A program made the position numbers and the translations under genes. DNA of 64,000 nt from Schistocerca nitens (lineage: Eukaryota; Arthropoda; Insecta; Orthoptera; Acrididae), in assembly GCF_023898315.1 (NCBI RefSeq), contig NC_064614.1, positions 75,962,501-76,026,500 of the forward strand, read 5' to 3'. A model generated the notes under the pieces. It saw only the letters and a list, made by a program, of their open reading frames with translations, was not told the origin of the DNA and ran no database searches. Below, in pieces: positions 1 to 12,822 of the stretch (position 1 is its first letter; each line of letters begins with the position of its first letter).

Positions 1-384
1 CGAAAAACATTAAGACCAGCCTATTTCTCGGCACTTTTTAACCGTGTTCCACGCGCTTGTTTCGCTACTGAACAGAAAGTAGCCTCAGACATTTTAAGAC
101 TGCATACTGCTGTGACTGTACACGATTTTTTAAATAAAAGCTACGTAGCTAAAGCGCGATTAAGAAAAACGTTGACGGCTGTTAATACATTTGAATATCT
201 TAAAGTTTCATTTAACGTAACTTAGTAATAAGATATCTAGTACATAAGTAGGACATACTTCCAAGAGTGCAACAACACCAGTGTACGTGTGCTACGGCTT
301 CTGACCAATCATCGCGTTTGTGTTTGTTTACATCGGGTTTATTCTTACGATGAACGGATTATAGTCTTGGGATCATGAGTTGGA
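1..384. other. unrecognised non-coding DNA
   Basis: No open frame with recognisable domains and no repeat family I know. AT-rich with short A/T runs. Confidence 0.4.
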
Positions 385-893
385 GGAACAATGAGGCGTG
401 ACCCAAGGTCACAGATGGTTGTAACTGAGGATACACTGATAGGATAATGGCACGTCACGAGCGTCCTCACGTGTTTCCCTCCTGCGGCAGTATCAAGGTG
501 CTAGTTTTCAGGAGGATAACACTCGTCCAACCGTGGAACGTGTCCCCATAAACGTTTTGCGCGTCGTTAAGTTACTCCTGTGATCAACAAGATCCCCAGA
601 TTACTCCTGATAGCAGACGTGTGTAACCAGCTCGGATATCAACTCCATCCCATTTACAGTATATTAAAGATCAATTACAACAGTTCTCCGTCATCTTAGG
701 AGAGTGGGTGCAACTGCCATATGATAGACTTACGAATCGCTGTCCTCATCCAGGCCAGACGGGGTGTGCGGTCGTAATGACGTTGGCTTGATTTTATAAT
801 CACTGAAATAACATCACCTACTCTCCCAACCCGTGGAGTTTTATTTCGTTTCCTCCTCCCTTTCTAGGTACTTCACCTTTTTTGGTAGTCCAT
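385..893 (+). mobile_element. Tc1-like relic, family T2, 3' end
   Basis: This is a decayed 3' part of a Tc1/mariner-superfamily DNA transposon on the plus strand. The region around 480-600 reads, with frameshifts, as the transposase stretch around the second catalytic Asp (a Q-D-N-type motif) and the following P-x-x-S-P-x-L segment. The last 60 bases match the 3' ends of the T2 copies at about 39.3 kb and 56.5 kb: a GTTTCCTCC tract followed by the terminal repeat. The 5' half is missing and no frame is open. Family assignment is from internal comparison and from knowledge of Tc1 transposases. Confidence 0.65.
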
Positions 894-1229
894 ATTTCAT
901 TACGGGTTCAGAAAAATCGATCTCAGTTTTATTCTCTTCTTATTTCATTGAAAATTATCATTGTTGTGGCGGAATTGCTTGCAGTGTTACATTGTGAAGC
1001 GATATTGTTATCATAATAATTGAAATTCTTTTATTTTGTTTCATTCATGGACTTGTGGACCACGCTATGCATGAAAAAGGGAATTTCACAATTATTTTGG
1101 CCTTTCTCTGTAATAAATCATCCATCGCCACGAGCATTCTCTGCAAGAGAAGCGCTATAGGTTATGGTGCGGTATACCTTTCAGATTTTCAAGACGCTCG
1201 TTCCTAAGAGAGTCAACCAATATACGGGG
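894..1229. other. unrecognised non-coding DNA
   Basis: AT-rich sequence without recognisable coding or repeat features. Confidence 0.35.
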
Positions 1230-1890
1230 GTTGGAATTCTAATAGTGGCAACTATTTATTTACAGGTCGTACAAAATAGATACGTGTTTCAAAGTTTTAC
1301 TGACCTTTAAAGTAGTCACCATCATTGTGTAAAACCCCGTTGGCAGTGATGTGGAAGTCGTAGGATACTCTTAGCAGTGCCAGTTGTATTGACAGTTCGA
1401 GCAGCGCGATCTATTGCCCGACATATTTGTAGCAGTTCTGAAGCGAATGCTGTGAAGTGTTCCCTTCAGGTTAGAAATCGAGTTGAACTCACGAAGGCTT
1501 AAGTCAGAGGAGTGCAGTAGGTGGTATAGTACTTCGCAGCCCCATCAGTCAAACAATTCAGTAACAGCTTGCACTGTACGGGCTTGAGCATTCTCCTGCA
1601 AAATGATGGTCAGGTACTGCAGAAATTGTCATCACTGCCGTGCGGTTAAAGGCGCTGCAGTCTGGAACCGCGAGACCGCTACGGTCGCAGGTTCGAATCC
1701 TGCCTCGGGCATGGATGTTTGTGATGTCCTTAGGTTAGTCAGGTTTAACTAGTTCTAAGTTCTAGGGGACTAATGACCTCAGCAGTTGAGTCCCATAGTG
1801 CTCAGAGCCATTTGAACCATTTGAACTTCTGTCTCTAAACTGGACATAGGTTTGTTCCAAAAATGAACAGCATAGATGGATGTATGGTTA
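1230..1890 (-). mobile_element. mariner-like relic split by a SINE
   Basis: Read on the minus strand, this stretch resembles the C-terminal half of a mariner transposase. A QENA motif stands where QDNA (second catalytic Asp) is expected. After it come VTELFD, EVLYH, a degraded SPDL segment, and a tail resembling NDGDYF. Stops and frameshifts interrupt it throughout. The relic continues on both sides of the SINE at 1636-1826, so it predates the SINE. It is inactive; the mariner assignment is by motif order only. Confidence 0.55.
1636..1826 (+). mobile_element. tRNA-derived SINE (SINE-1)
   Basis: First of fourteen copies of one family in this window. The 5' half is a tRNA-like head with a pol III B box (GGTTCGAATCC) and, in better copies, an A box (TGGCCGAGCGG). 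The head resembles a class II tRNA such as tRNA-Leu. The body follows (CCTTAGGTTAGTTAGG, then AGTTCTAGGGGACT) and the 3' end is CTCAGAGCCATTTGAACC. This copy has a degenerate A box and lies inside a mariner relic. I see no clear target-site duplication. Confidence 0.85.
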
Positions 1891-2611
1891 TTGTGTACCT
1901 CAAGGACTTTCGTGAATAGACGTAAGGCTTCGAAATAGGGAGATGATAAATATAAAAAGTGGTCAAAGGTTTCGGCAGAAATTACGTCAGATGAATTTCC
2001 TGCCCGAGTATGCATCAGTAGATACAACCTAACTCTGCTGGAATACGCAGGGCGCCAATGACAGAAGAATTGATAGAAGCGCCCGTTAGCTGGTCTGCGG
2101 GCCTCTCCAGGGATGTTTATGACGGCGCGCAAAAACACTGGCGGAGGGCGCATGTTATCACGTTAGTGAGCCCTGGCGGCATGTAATTAGCACTCGTAAC
2201 CGAAATCTGCTTAACATTTGACATTCGGCGCTATAATCCACGTGCACTCCACGCACCAGTCACATCGATGCACACATTAACTCCATGGAGCCCACCGCTG
2301 CTGGACGCTTCGTTGGCTATTAATGAGGGTTTATAACCGTGCAACATTAATAAAGCCGCTTTTTCATTTCTCGAGGTATTTGTGTAAATTCTCCAATCGG
2401 CGATTGCGCTACAACGGATACCATTAACGCGCCGAGGTAACTGTCAATCCATTTTCGGTATTCCACGCTAGTGGGTCGGTGGGAGATTTCTCTAATTTGA
2501 CATATTTTCCTAAATAGTATGCGCTTTGTATATGCCAGACTTCAGGTCCTTTCTCTACTTTCCTACTGTACAGACTTACAAACCTCAGAGTCTGAGGAAA
2601 ACAATGTATAG
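1891..2611. other. unique-looking non-coding DNA
   Basis: No coding or repeat feature recognised. The part from about 2080 to 2480 is richer in GC and CpG and carries several TAAT/ATTA homeodomain-type cores (near 2190, 2275, 2320 and 2430). It could be single-copy regulatory DNA, but nothing in the sequence proves this. Confidence 0.3.
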
Positions 2612-4703
2612 TCAAGGCGGGAATTTAAAGAGATGGGACCTGGATAAACTGAAAGAACCAGAGGTTGTACAGAGCTTCAGGGAGAGCATAAGGCAACAAT
2701 TGACAGGAATGGGGGAAAGAAATACAGCAGAAGAAGAATGGGTAGCTTTGAGGGATGAAGTAGTGAAGCCAGCAGAGGATCAAGTAGGTAAAAAGACGGG
2801 GGCTAGAAGTAGTCCGTGGGTAACAGAAGAAATATTGAATTTAATTGATGAAAGGAGAAAATATAAAAATGCAGCAAATGAAGCAGGCAAAAAGGACTAC
2901 AAACGTCTCAAAAATGAGATCGACAGGGAGTGCAAAATGTCTAAGCAGGCATGGCTAGAGGACAAATGTAAAGATGTAGAGGCTTATCTCACTACGGGTA
3001 AGATAGATACAGCCTACAGGAAAATTAAAGAGACCTTTGGAGAAAAGAGAACCACCTGTATGAATATCAAGACCTCAGATGGAAACCCAGTTCTATGCAA
3101 AGAAGGGAAAGCAGAAAGATGGAAGGAGTATATAGATGGTCTATACAAGAGCGATGTACTTGAGGATAATATTATGGAAATGGAAGAGGATGTAGATGAA
3201 GATGAAATGGGGGATACGATACTGCGTGAAGAGTTTGACAGAGCACTGAAAAATCTAAGTCGAAACAAGGCCCAAGGTGTGGACAACATTCAATTAGAAC
3301 TACTGACAGCCTTGAGAGAGAAAGTCCTGACAAAACTCCACCATCTGGTGAGCAATATGTTTGAGACAGGTGAAATAACTTCAGACTTCAAGGAGAATAT
3401 AATAATTTCAAGCCCAAAGAAAGCAGGTGTTGACAGGTGTGAATCAGTTTAATAAGTCACGGCTGCAAAATACTAACACGAATTCTTTACAGACAAATGG
3501 AAAAACTGGTAGAAGCCGACCTTTGGGAAGATCAGTTTGGATTCCGTAGAAATGTTGGATGGAACACGTGAGGCAATACTGACCCTACGACTTATCTTAG
3601 AAGCTAGATTAAGGAAAGGCAATCTACGTTTCTAGCATTTGTAGACTTGGAGAAAGCTTTTGGGAATGTTGACTGGAATACTCTCTTTCAAATTCTGAAG
3701 GTGGCAGGAGTAAAATACAGGGAACGAAAGGCTATTTACAATTTCTACAGAAACCAGATGGCAGTTATAAGAGTCGAGAGACATGAAAGGGAAGCAGTGG
3801 TTGGGAAGGGAGTGAGACAGGGTTGTAGCCTCTCCCCGATGTTGTTCAATCTGTATATTGAGCAAGCAGTGAAGAAAACAAAAGAAAAATTCGGAGTAGG
3901 TATTAAAATCCATGGAGAAGAAATAAAAACTTTGAAGTTCGCCGATGACATTGTAATTCTTTCAGAGACAGCAAAGGACCTGGAAGAGCAGCTGAATGGA
4001 ATAGCTAGTGTCTTGAAAGGAGGATATAAGATGAACATCAACAAAAACAAAACGAGGATAATGGAATGTAGTCGAATTAAGTCGGGTGATGCTGAGGGAA
4101 TTAGATTAGGAAATGAGACACTTGAAGTTGTAAAGGAGTTTTGCTATTTGGGGAGCAAAATAACTGATGATGGTCGAAGTAGAGATGATATAAAATGTAG
4201 ACTGGCAATGGCAAGTAAAGTGTTTCTGAAGAAGAGAAATTTGTTAACGTCGAGTATAGATTTAAGTGTCAGGAAGTCCTTTCTGAAAGTATTTGTATGG
4301 AGTGTAGCCATGAAAGGGAAGTGAAACATGGACGATAAATAGTTTGGACAAGAAGAGAATAGAAGCTTTCGAAATGTGGTGCTACAGTAGAATGCTGAAG
4401 ATTATATGGGTAGATCACATAACTAATGAGGAAGTATTGAATAGGATTGGGGAGAAGAGAAGTTTGTGGCACAACTTGACTAGAAGAAGGGATCGGTTGG
4501 TAGGACATGTTCTGAGGCATCGAGGGATCACCAATTTAGTATTGGAAGGCAGCGTGGAGGGTAAAAATCGCAGAGGGCGACCAAGAGATGAATACACTAA
4601 GCAGATTCAGAGGGATGTAGGTTGCAGTAGGTCCTGGGAGATGAAGAAACTTGCACAGGATAGAGTAGCATGGAGAGCTGCATCAAACCAGTCTCAGGAC
4701 TGA
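2612..4703 (+). pseudogene. RTE reverse transcriptase, frameshifted
   Basis: Three open segments form one decayed polyprotein. 2612-3452 is the linker and start of the RT, including an N-K-A-x-G-V-D motif. 3647-4324 is the RT core, with GVRQGCSLSP followed by LFNLYIE, and the catalytic FADD box at about 3938-3949. 4344-4703 is the C-terminal region, ending in SNQSQD. The pieces are separated by stops and frameshifts around 3450-3646 and 4325-4343, so no complete enzyme can be made. The active-site aspartates are still present. Product when intact: RNA-directed DNA polymerase for target-primed reverse transcription. Confidence 0.85.
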
Positions 4704-4738
4704 AGACCACAACAACAACAACAACAACAACAACAACA
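4703..4738 (+). repeat. (CAA)n tail of the RTE LINE
   Basis: Short CAA/ACA microsatellite directly after the LINE stop codon and GACTGAAGACCA. It marks the 3' end of the insertion. Confidence 0.85.
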
Positions 4739-7589
4739 GTCATTCACTCCTTCTAATATGTATGTCGATGGCATTGATGTAGAGGACATGTTAGTAATCT
4801 GCTTGCAAATGCATTCGCATATAGTAAAGTGAACTCACTTGAATCAGAGCACCATTTTCAACAGAAGATATGTATTCTGAGGAAAGTGCCACGTGGACTA
4901 AAAACTGCATTATCTAGCATAAAGAACTGAAAGCTAATAGTTGTCTTACATAGAGCTCTTTAACTGAAGAAGGCTCTCTTTGTCTGTACTAATGTATTTA
5001 TAATTTCTCCATTCGTTCGGTCGCCCTGTGTAACTATCATTCCTTCATCAATTTCTCTTATATTTCTTTGTCCTTAAGCCAAGTTCTGTTATACGTAAGA
5101 CTTTCTACAGCTCTTAAGCATTGTACACATTCGGCCAGTAATCCATTTCCTAAATCGTTTCTTTGCTCTCCGAGTAGAATAACACTAGCGATAAGATGAA
5201 AAATATACCTTAAACTGCCTCTCTGCATCAAAAATATTAAGGCTGACACGCTGAGGTTTCTATTTTTTTTCTATTAAGTGACTTCCATTTTACTTTCTGA
5301 TATCAAAGTGATTCTCGTCCTACAGACCTTCAGGATTTTTGTCTTTGTTGTGTATATTATTCTACTTAGCAGTTTAGTTTCTGGATGTGACATGGCTGTT
5401 AATGTTGACATTTATCCCCAGTAGCTCCGCTTTGTGGTTACAAATGTGACTCTAAGTTACTAGCTTTAATGTTATCACTCAGTTCTTGTACTTCTTCATC
5501 TTCTTCTTCCTGGCCTTTTTCGTCATCCTCTCCGTCAGCTCAGAGAATTTATTGCAATTGCATAAGCAAATTGACAAGGGATTAAGGAAAGAGACTGTCT
5601 GGAAGTATGACCACTTGAAGGAAATAGATCCTTGGCAGGAAATATTTCCACCCTTGAGACAATGTATTTCTTTGACTGTATTTTCGAGATATGTCGTTTT
5701 CTTCCTTTTTACGGTAAGAACCAAGGAACATAGCCATCTCTCTTTTGTGACTTCCCAAGAGACGGAGCTTTTTTTCTTTATAATTTCGAATCCTGATGCT
5801 TTGAAGTTTAGTCTCCCTCTAAGTGGAAGGATATGAAGTACTTCTCCGTACTTCATAAACTCTCTCGTCTAAATGTTAATTACATTCTCTCCCTGCTGTC
5901 TGGAAAAAGCTAAGTGTACTATATATCTGCGGTCTGCAAACGCTCTCTCTTTGTGATATATGCTTTTTCCTCTGTAATTTTTAATTTTATCTCTGCAGCG
6001 AGAGTACGTAGGGTCCAAACATCAACTGCTTACAACGAACCGCAGTGTTGCAGGTGAAGCTGAGACGAACAATTTGATACAAGGCAACTGTGATGTATTA
6101 AGACGAGAAATAATCTCAAATTGGCTACATAAGGCACCTAAGGTACAAGGCATGCGCGGCACGCAACATTTTTTTAACCTTTCACTTTCTTATACGACAG
6201 GCTTTCGTTAATACTAGTAAGATAACCTTTCATGTTAGAACCATGAAAGAAAAAGAGTTTGAACAAATTATGCAAAAACTAATTACGTTTTCGATTCGAT
6301 CTAAGTTTAACACTTACAAGCAGAGTTTCCTCGTAGTAATAAGGCCAGAGAGACAAAACGATTTAATTGTCAAGTTCACGCTGTCTAAATTCACTAAGTT
6401 ATGAGGTCACTTTTGTAGACCAGTTTGGACTGTTTCCGGATTAGTGGAAAACAAGTGTCCTATATGAAACTATTCGTCTCGACTACACCTCCACTACGGT
6501 GGAACGTTGTACACAGTTATCATTTACAAATTTTGTGCCCTTTCTAATATTTAAAAGCATGGTTATAGTAACAACGAAGACAATATAAATTTTGCAAAAA
6601 ACTGATTCTGGCGAGGCTCGAGCTACAATGGGTTGAGAAGCGTCAAAGCGAACTCGCGTTAACGTCTTGACAACAAAATTCACCTGATGTGAAACTGAAG
6701 GAGATAGTTTAGGAAGCTATAGGGCACCTGCTTAGCACCCCTATATTAGTGGTGCTTAATTTACGGGAATTACATGACCTGTTCGTACACATCTTGTGTC
6801 ACACACCCCGGAAATCTATGAAGGACTTATAGAATCCGTGTCGCTCAAAATCGCTTATGTTTTGACCAACACACTATAAAGCAAGTTGTCATGAAGTTCA
6901 AAACGTGTATGTAGATGAATGAATAACTTGCTTGTGATAGTTTCGGAACGCTGAACTAGTGGAGCAGGAAACAGGCATGTTGAATCCAGGTCCTTTGGCA
7001 TACATGGCCAATAATTTGGATTTTGCAGTTTTTTTAAAGAGGAATTGAATATGAGAAAGGAACCGCTACAGAAGGAGGAAAGAAGGAATAAGGTTTAATA
7101 TTCTATCGATTATGAGGTGATGAGAAATGGAGCGAAATCTCGGGCAGGTCATAGCTAGGAAAGACAATAGGACGTGAGCGTTTCAGATAAATCAGCCTGA
7201 AATTCGCTCTAATCAGGACTACTGGACAGAGATTTGACATCCGCTCTACTCCGTCGTTAGTTAAGTACGCCAGTCCATTCCACCTCACCCTCTATGAACC
7301 ACAGGAATAGTAGCTAAACAGCGATGGCTGAGAGGCAGTGTCTACGGTAGTAGGCTATTTGAATACCGGTGGCACGGGAGATCCTCACTTAAGAAACTCG
7401 GATGTAAGGGACGGATCGTTGATGACTGCAAGTTAGCAGCTCGCAGTCGGGGTCGACGTCTTGTGTCGTGGTTCCCGTTGCTGCTGAGTCAAGAGGTTTG
7501 CTACCAGGTCAACACGCTCGTGGCTTGAGGAACCAGTCAGTGTTTCACTCACATTAGTCACTATGATTTACAAAAATTGTTTATAATTT
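4739..7589. other. unrecognised AT-rich DNA
   Basis: No recognisable gene or transposon in about 2.8 kb. Open stretches here (for example on both strands at 5480-5860) have no domain signature and biased composition, and I regard them as chance frames. Confidence 0.4.
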
Positions 7590-7680
7590 CGTAGCCAGTT
7601 GTCGACAAACTGCCTGTTGACTTCTGTCTCGGGTTATTCAGCCGATGTTCGTTTCATGAGTTTTCTGGTGTACTTAACTC
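7590..7680. repeat. fragment related to the 47.7 kb foldback
   Basis: About 80 bases (GACAAACTGCC, then CTTCTGTCTCGGGTT, then a diverged GCCGATGTTCG) resemble the outer half of one arm of the foldback element at 47676-47935. Only one arm is present, so this is a diverged solo fragment of the same repeat family. Confidence 0.55.
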
Positions 7681-8074
7681 ACAGCGCTAACAATGGGACA
7701 AATACACAACATGTAGAATAACATTCACAATATCTGTAAGCAGAACTTTAAATTATTAGTATGTCATTAGAAAGTAAACTGCCAGAAAAAACCTATCTAT
7801 GTAACGTCCCAAATGAGAACTAAATAGTACAAACCAAAATATGCACATATCCTAGGCCACTGAAACTGACTCAAAGACCATAAAGGCGAAACGCGTAAAG
7901 CACAAAAATTATGTTTCATTCACTTGTATTTGGACGGTCCAAAAGCAAAAATTATCAACATCCCGTAATAGCAAAGTCAGTTCCAGTTTAATACACATAG
8001 ATTTAGCTGTAAGTAATTTTTTGTCTTCTGGTGTAGTAGCTGCGGACGTTACTGCTCATATCAAACGATACTTG
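7681..8074. other. unrecognised non-coding DNA
   Basis: AT-rich; nothing recognised. Confidence 0.35.
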
Positions 8075-8096
8075 TTTTTTTTTTTTTTTTTTTTTT
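8075..8096. repeat. poly(T) tract
   Basis: A run of 22 T residues just before the inverted SINE. Confidence 0.9.
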
Positions 8097-8098
8097 GT

Positions 8099-8247
8099 TC
8101 AAAATGGTTCAAATGGCTCTGAGGACTATGGGACTTAACATCTCAGGTCATCAGTCCCCTAGAACTTAGAACTACTTAAACCTAACTAACCTAAGGACAT
8201 CACATACTTCCATGCCCGAGGCAGGATTCTAACCTGTGACCGTAGCG
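8099..8247 (-). mobile_element. SINE-1, minus strand, head truncated
   Basis: The 3' end (GGTTCAAATGGCTCTGAG on the plus strand), body and B box region are recognisable. Homology stops just after the B box, so the tRNA-like 5' head is incomplete. A plus-strand copy lies 55 bases away, forming a loose inverted pair. Confidence 0.85.
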
Positions 8248-8301
8248 AATTGTTTTTGTCTTGTTAGTGAATAGTTGAACTGAGGTGGTATGCCTCGGAC
8301 T

Positions 8302-8497
8302 GCCGGTGTGGCCGAGCGGTTCTAGACGCTTCAGCCTGGAACCACACGACCGCTACGGTCGCAGGTTAGAATTCTGCCTCGGGCATGGATGTGTGTGATG
8401 TCCTTAGGTTAGTTAGGTTTAAGTAGTTCTACGTTCTATGGGAGTAATGACCTCAGATGTTAAATCCCATAGTGCTCAGAGCCATATGAACCATTTT
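8302..8497 (+). mobile_element. SINE-1, nearly full length
   Basis: Good A box (TGGCCGAGCGG); slightly degenerate B box (GGTTAGAATTC); complete body and 3' end. Opposite in orientation to the copy at 8099-8247. Confidence 0.88.
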
Positions 8498-10344
8498 TTG
8501 GTGTGGTTCGAATGTCTCACATGAAGAAATGCAATAAAATCTTCTTGGGTTTCCTGTCCTTTCCGCTTCTGTCCGCAGAGACAGAGAAATCTCAGAAGGC
8601 ATGTTTTCTTCTTCCATTTTCCGGTGAATATTGCTAATTTAAGCGACAAGAAACCCGGATAAATTTTATAATATTGACAAGTCATGAAAACCTTCATGTG
8701 CATATTCTTGGAGAAGTGTCTAAAACTTTACTGCAGGTAAACACTACGTAATATTCTGACAGCAATCTGAGTGTCTAAACGGTAAGTTACTGCAGTACAG
8801 AATGTAGTATACTACATAATACTATAAGCCACTAATGAAGTAAAATATGTAAGATACGTCAAGCAGTTGATTTATTTGCTTCCCAAATTAGCCATTCTAT
8901 GAAAAGTAAATGTTAATGCATTCTATGCCCTTTTATTTTCACGATTTATGTTCTTCTGCCGACATCAGGAAGACGAACAAAAGGCACCACCCTACACATA
9001 ATGACCACTTTTTCTTCTCCGACTAGTTTCGTTTGAGAACTTTTTTAAAGAGTCTTCCGAATGATTTGAGCTGACCATTTTTCATATGTTGAGCAAACAT
9101 TTTCATCCCTACCTCAATACTACACCGACAACCTCCTGATCTGTTCTGTGGTATTCTACTCTTTGTTTACCATTTACTGATTTTCCCTTCTAGCTGTCGT
9201 TCAGCGCAATGTTTTCTACTGCTAGATGTTGTGAATTCTCCGAAACTTGTCCTTTCTTGCATTCACGGCCTTACATGCCTTTGCTTGCCTATTGTTTATA
9301 ATGCTTCATCATTTCGTGTGGCATTTCCAAATTAAATTTTCTACAGTTTTTTTATAGCATCGCGTTCCAAACTCTTTCAGTTTAGTCTTCATTAGACATC
9401 TGTTATACCACGTTTCTCTTTCTCGAGATACGTCACACGCATATTGGATGGTGCAGATGTCACAATCGTCGGGAAGTATCTACCGTGGATAACAGTCAGA
9501 CTCGTGCTACAGGTAATACTGCACGTAATTTTTGCTTTAGATTTACACGAAGTACATTCATTATAATCTGATCCAAGTTCAGGTATACATTCACCCCTTA
9601 ACTGATAACACCATCAACTATCAGTATTTCCATCAATTTTAGAAAGCTGTTGTTCTTATACACTGCCACTTTTCACTACAATAAACTTTCCAGCACTCAC
9701 ATCCTTATCAATGTTCGCTAAATGGTGCTGGTGCCAGCACGGAGAGGGCAGGCGGTTATACTACCTCTCTCTTTGCCACATCTTACCACAGTGTCTTAAG
9801 CTAAATCCAAAAACTCTCAGCGGTATCTCATCGAGTGAGCTGTCATGGGAATTCCTCTGTCGGATCTAGACGATGCGGACTACGGCCAGATCGTTCTGTT
9901 CCTTTCATCCTACACTCATCCAAAATAACACAAGCACAACTCTACACTAATACTCATCATCGTCATCAAAGCCACAGTGACACCTCATGATAAGAGAAGT
10001 TAATGCAGTTCCTTTTGCAATAACCAATTCCTGCTGTTAATAATATATCGGTCACCCAACTATAAATTTAATCCCAAATGTGTACATACGGACTTCATAT
10101 CAGACAATTCCATCACTTGATGATTTTAAATTCTGAGTCGGTTTGCGATGTATTATAAATAGTAAACCATTTCTACCCGTTACCTCACGTTTTACGGCCG
10201 ACGTGTATTTCCAATTTAGTATTTTAATTCTTTCTCCATACCATTCGTTTTTCTATTGCTTTTACAACGAAAATGTTTTGTCTCTGCATTTCTCTACTAT
10301 AAGACTACCGGTGGTAGACATATTTTCGGACAAAGCCACCTTCT
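8498..10344. other. unrecognised non-coding DNA
   Basis: About 1.8 kb without recognisable coding or repeat features on either strand; short open frames lack domain signatures. Confidence 0.35.
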
Positions 10345-11330
10345 ATTTATTTATTGTTCCGTGGGACGAAATTAAGGAGAAGTCTCCATGGTCATGGAAC
10401 GAGTCAATACATGAAATTATTGCACCATAGTAGAAACAGATAAAATCAAATGCAAGAAACGTATTCAGGCGACAATTCGTAAGTTTAAATAAAGAAAATC
10501 AACAATGTAACACTGGAATTTGTATTAATTTTTCAGCTCTTCCAGGAGCTCCTCGACAGAATAGAAGGAGTGAGCCATGAGGAAACTCTTCAGTTTAGAC
10601 TTCAAAGCGTTTGGGCTACTACTAAGATTTTTGAGTTCTTGTGGTAGCTTACTGAAAATGGATGCAGCAGAATAGTGCACTCCTTTCTGCACAAGAGTCA
10701 AGGAAGTGCATTCCACATGCAGATTTGATTTCTGCCTAGTATTAACTGAGTGAAAGCTGCTAACTCTTGGGAATAAGCTAATATTGCTAACAAAAAACGA
10801 CATTAAAGAAAATATATATTGTGAGGGCAATGTCAGAATTCCCAGACTATTGAGTAAGGGTCGACAAGAGGTTCTCGAACTTACACCACATATAGCTCGA
10901 ACAGCCCGTTTTTGAGCCAAAAATACCCTTTTTCAATCAGAAGAATTACCCCAAAAGAAATACCATATGTCATTTATGTCACAAGCGTATGAAAATATGC
11001 GAAGTAGACTACTTTTCGTGTTGAAATGTCACTTATTTCAGATACTGTTCTAATGGTAAATAAAGCGGCATTTAGTTTCTGAACAAGATCCTGAACACGG
11101 GCTTTCCACAGCAGCTTACTATCTATCCGAACGCCTAGGGACTTGAACTGTTCCGTCTCGCTTATAATATGCCCATTCTGTCTGATAAAAATATCAGTTC
11201 TTGTTGAATTGTGAGTTGGAAACTGTAAAAACTGAGTCTTACTGTGGTTTAGCATCAAATTATTTTCCACAGGCCACGGACTTATTTCATGAACTACATT
11301 ATTTGGTAATGTTTCAATATTACACACAAG
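10345..11330 (-). mobile_element. Jockey/CR1-superfamily LINE, 3' end
   Basis: Minus-strand fragment of a non-LTR retrotransposon, 5'-truncated. It contains the RT C-terminal region (a YLG-like step reads KSLGVRID) and the post-RT tail (QKRAVRAICG; FYSVEELLEEL). The stop lies near 10525. About 180 bases of probable 3' UTR follow, with GACTCGTTCC read on the minus strand. The end is a TATTTATTTATT tract at about 10345, which would be an (AATA)n tail. The 3' boundary is inferred. Confidence 0.7.
10525..11327 (-). pseudogene. LINE RT C-terminal fragment
   Basis: Two open segments, 10974-11327 and 10525-10920, belong to one protein interrupted by a stop and a frame change near 10920-10974. The first has an N-H-S-K-T-Q-F-L segment typical after the FADD box, then SLGVRIDSKLLW. 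The second is the C-terminal tail with KRAVRAICGV and KLPQELKNL. The catalytic FADD region is not present because of 5' truncation. Non-functional. Confidence 0.7.
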
Positions 11331-12412
11331 AAGTTCTTGTTTTCGAATGTGGTCTACTCTTAATCTGTCTAATGACTCAAAGTCAAAAAAGTGTGATTAG
11401 TCAAACAGTGTTTTCTTCATTCGCTAGTTTCCGGTGCTTCACTTATGAACTCAGTATTCTATACATAAAAATCAGCGTTCTACGCAAGAGCAGTAATTGG
11501 CGAAGGCGCGGCTGTCGAATACACACATCGAAAAACGTAAAACATATACTTCTTTTATCCACATAGCGCTTCTAACTGCCTTCGTCTTACAATTGATACG
11601 CTGATGCAACACATCATCTATTTTTCTTAATGCATACAACTGAGAATATGTTAATTCTGTGACCTTCATTGTAAACAGGGGGTAGAGTTCATTAGCCGTT
11701 TCCGCTCTACTGCTCCTCTTAAAATTAATCGAAGAAGCAGAGTCGTGTTATCTGGGCAACATCGCAGAACCCAGGACGCAAATTATGTACTGGGCGTGCT
11801 TGCATTCTAAAGTGTTCTCCAGTTATTAAGTTGTCGGTGAATGGAAGACAGACTTTCTTTCAGAGCGAGGAACTTTTAAAACTTGATGGGGACCTTCCCA
11901 GTTCGGAGTCTTCACTTCCTTCCCGTGCGCAGAACTTTGCATCCATTCTCTACTGGGCGGAGTGTCTTGACTTTTCCCAGCTTTCCGTACGCCTTCGTGT
12001 TCCTCAGGGTGCTCTCGTCATCACACGAGCGCGATATTAATAACGTCGAGACATCCGAAAGTAGCTCAAGTTACACGAATGTTCGGGGAAGCGTCTGGTA
12101 AACACTTTAAGTCATACTGCGGTGTGCCTACACAAATCTACTGTTTGCAGTCGGATGAGGTAGCAGACGTTGGCCGAGTAATAAAAATTAGGCATATCTA
12201 AATGTTTCGGAATAACAAAGAGCTACCATCATCGACTTCATCATCAGGCATTTAACATCCCCTGCAGGATGGACGTTGCCTATAGACTTTCTGTAGATGT
12301 TCGACTACACTGTTGTTCTCTGGTGTTCATCTTTCATAGACCATCAGCTAGACTTTTTCTTATCTTTTTTAATCCAATCAATAATTTCCTTTGTCCATAT
12401 GCCACCTTGCTA
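11331..12412. other. unrecognised non-coding DNA
   Basis: No supported feature. Two overlapping open frames at 11831-12101 have no recognisable motif. Confidence 0.35.
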
Positions 12413-12500
12413 CACTGCCTGACAAAAAATGTAAGGCACTCAGAAGGTGACGTGGTAACGATACAAAACTTAACAGGTTGAGAGGCTGACTAACGTTACC
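12413..12500 (+). repeat. isolated T2 terminal repeat
   Basis: Starts with CACTGCCTGACAAAAAA after a TA, then CACTCAGAAGG and a diverged GGTTGAGAGG. This is the reverse complement of the 3' end of T2 at about 39.3 kb, so it is the terminal inverted repeat of a T2 element whose body is gone. Confidence 0.6.
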
Positions 12501-12822
12501 TTAGTACACAATCATGAACATGACTGTTAGCCGCAACCATACTTCCGACTTCGGAAGTACACAACCAGTCAGTTGTCAATTTTTATGTCGTTTTAGACTT
12601 GAGTTAGGTTTCGATACGGCTAAGGGTATCTTACTCAGAAAAGCAAGGACTTACCTAAAAAAAATTAAGTAATAACAACAAATGATATCTTACTTCCAGT
12701 TGTGACTGTAAAATGATACAATTCCGGAGTGGAAAATCAAAACTATTATCACTCTGATTCCATTACATAAAACATGTTACATTAATCGTGAGCTGAGGCG
12801 CACAAATCACATACAGACAATA
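12501..12822. other. unrecognised non-coding DNA
   Basis: Contains a small perfect palindrome-like stretch (ACTTCCGACTTCGGAAGT, near 12540); otherwise nothing recognised. Confidence 0.35.

Larger units (their letters stand above)
2612..4738 (+). mobile_element. RTE (BovB-like) LINE, 5'-truncated
   Basis: Non-LTR retrotransposon fragment in plus orientation, 5'-truncated as is usual for target-primed insertion. It starts at a point matching position about 63290 of the RTE copy at the window end, so the endonuclease domain is missing. It keeps the linker and reverse transcriptase and ends in a short (CAA)n tail at about 4703-4738. A 3' microsatellite tail instead of poly(A) is typical of the RTE clade. 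Family call rests on the RT motifs and the BovB-type endonuclease of the sister copy. Confidence 0.85.

Noticed and set aside
10143..10430. 95-codon frame as a possible gene
   Set aside because: It overlaps the 3' UTR-like end of the Jockey-type LINE and has no motif.
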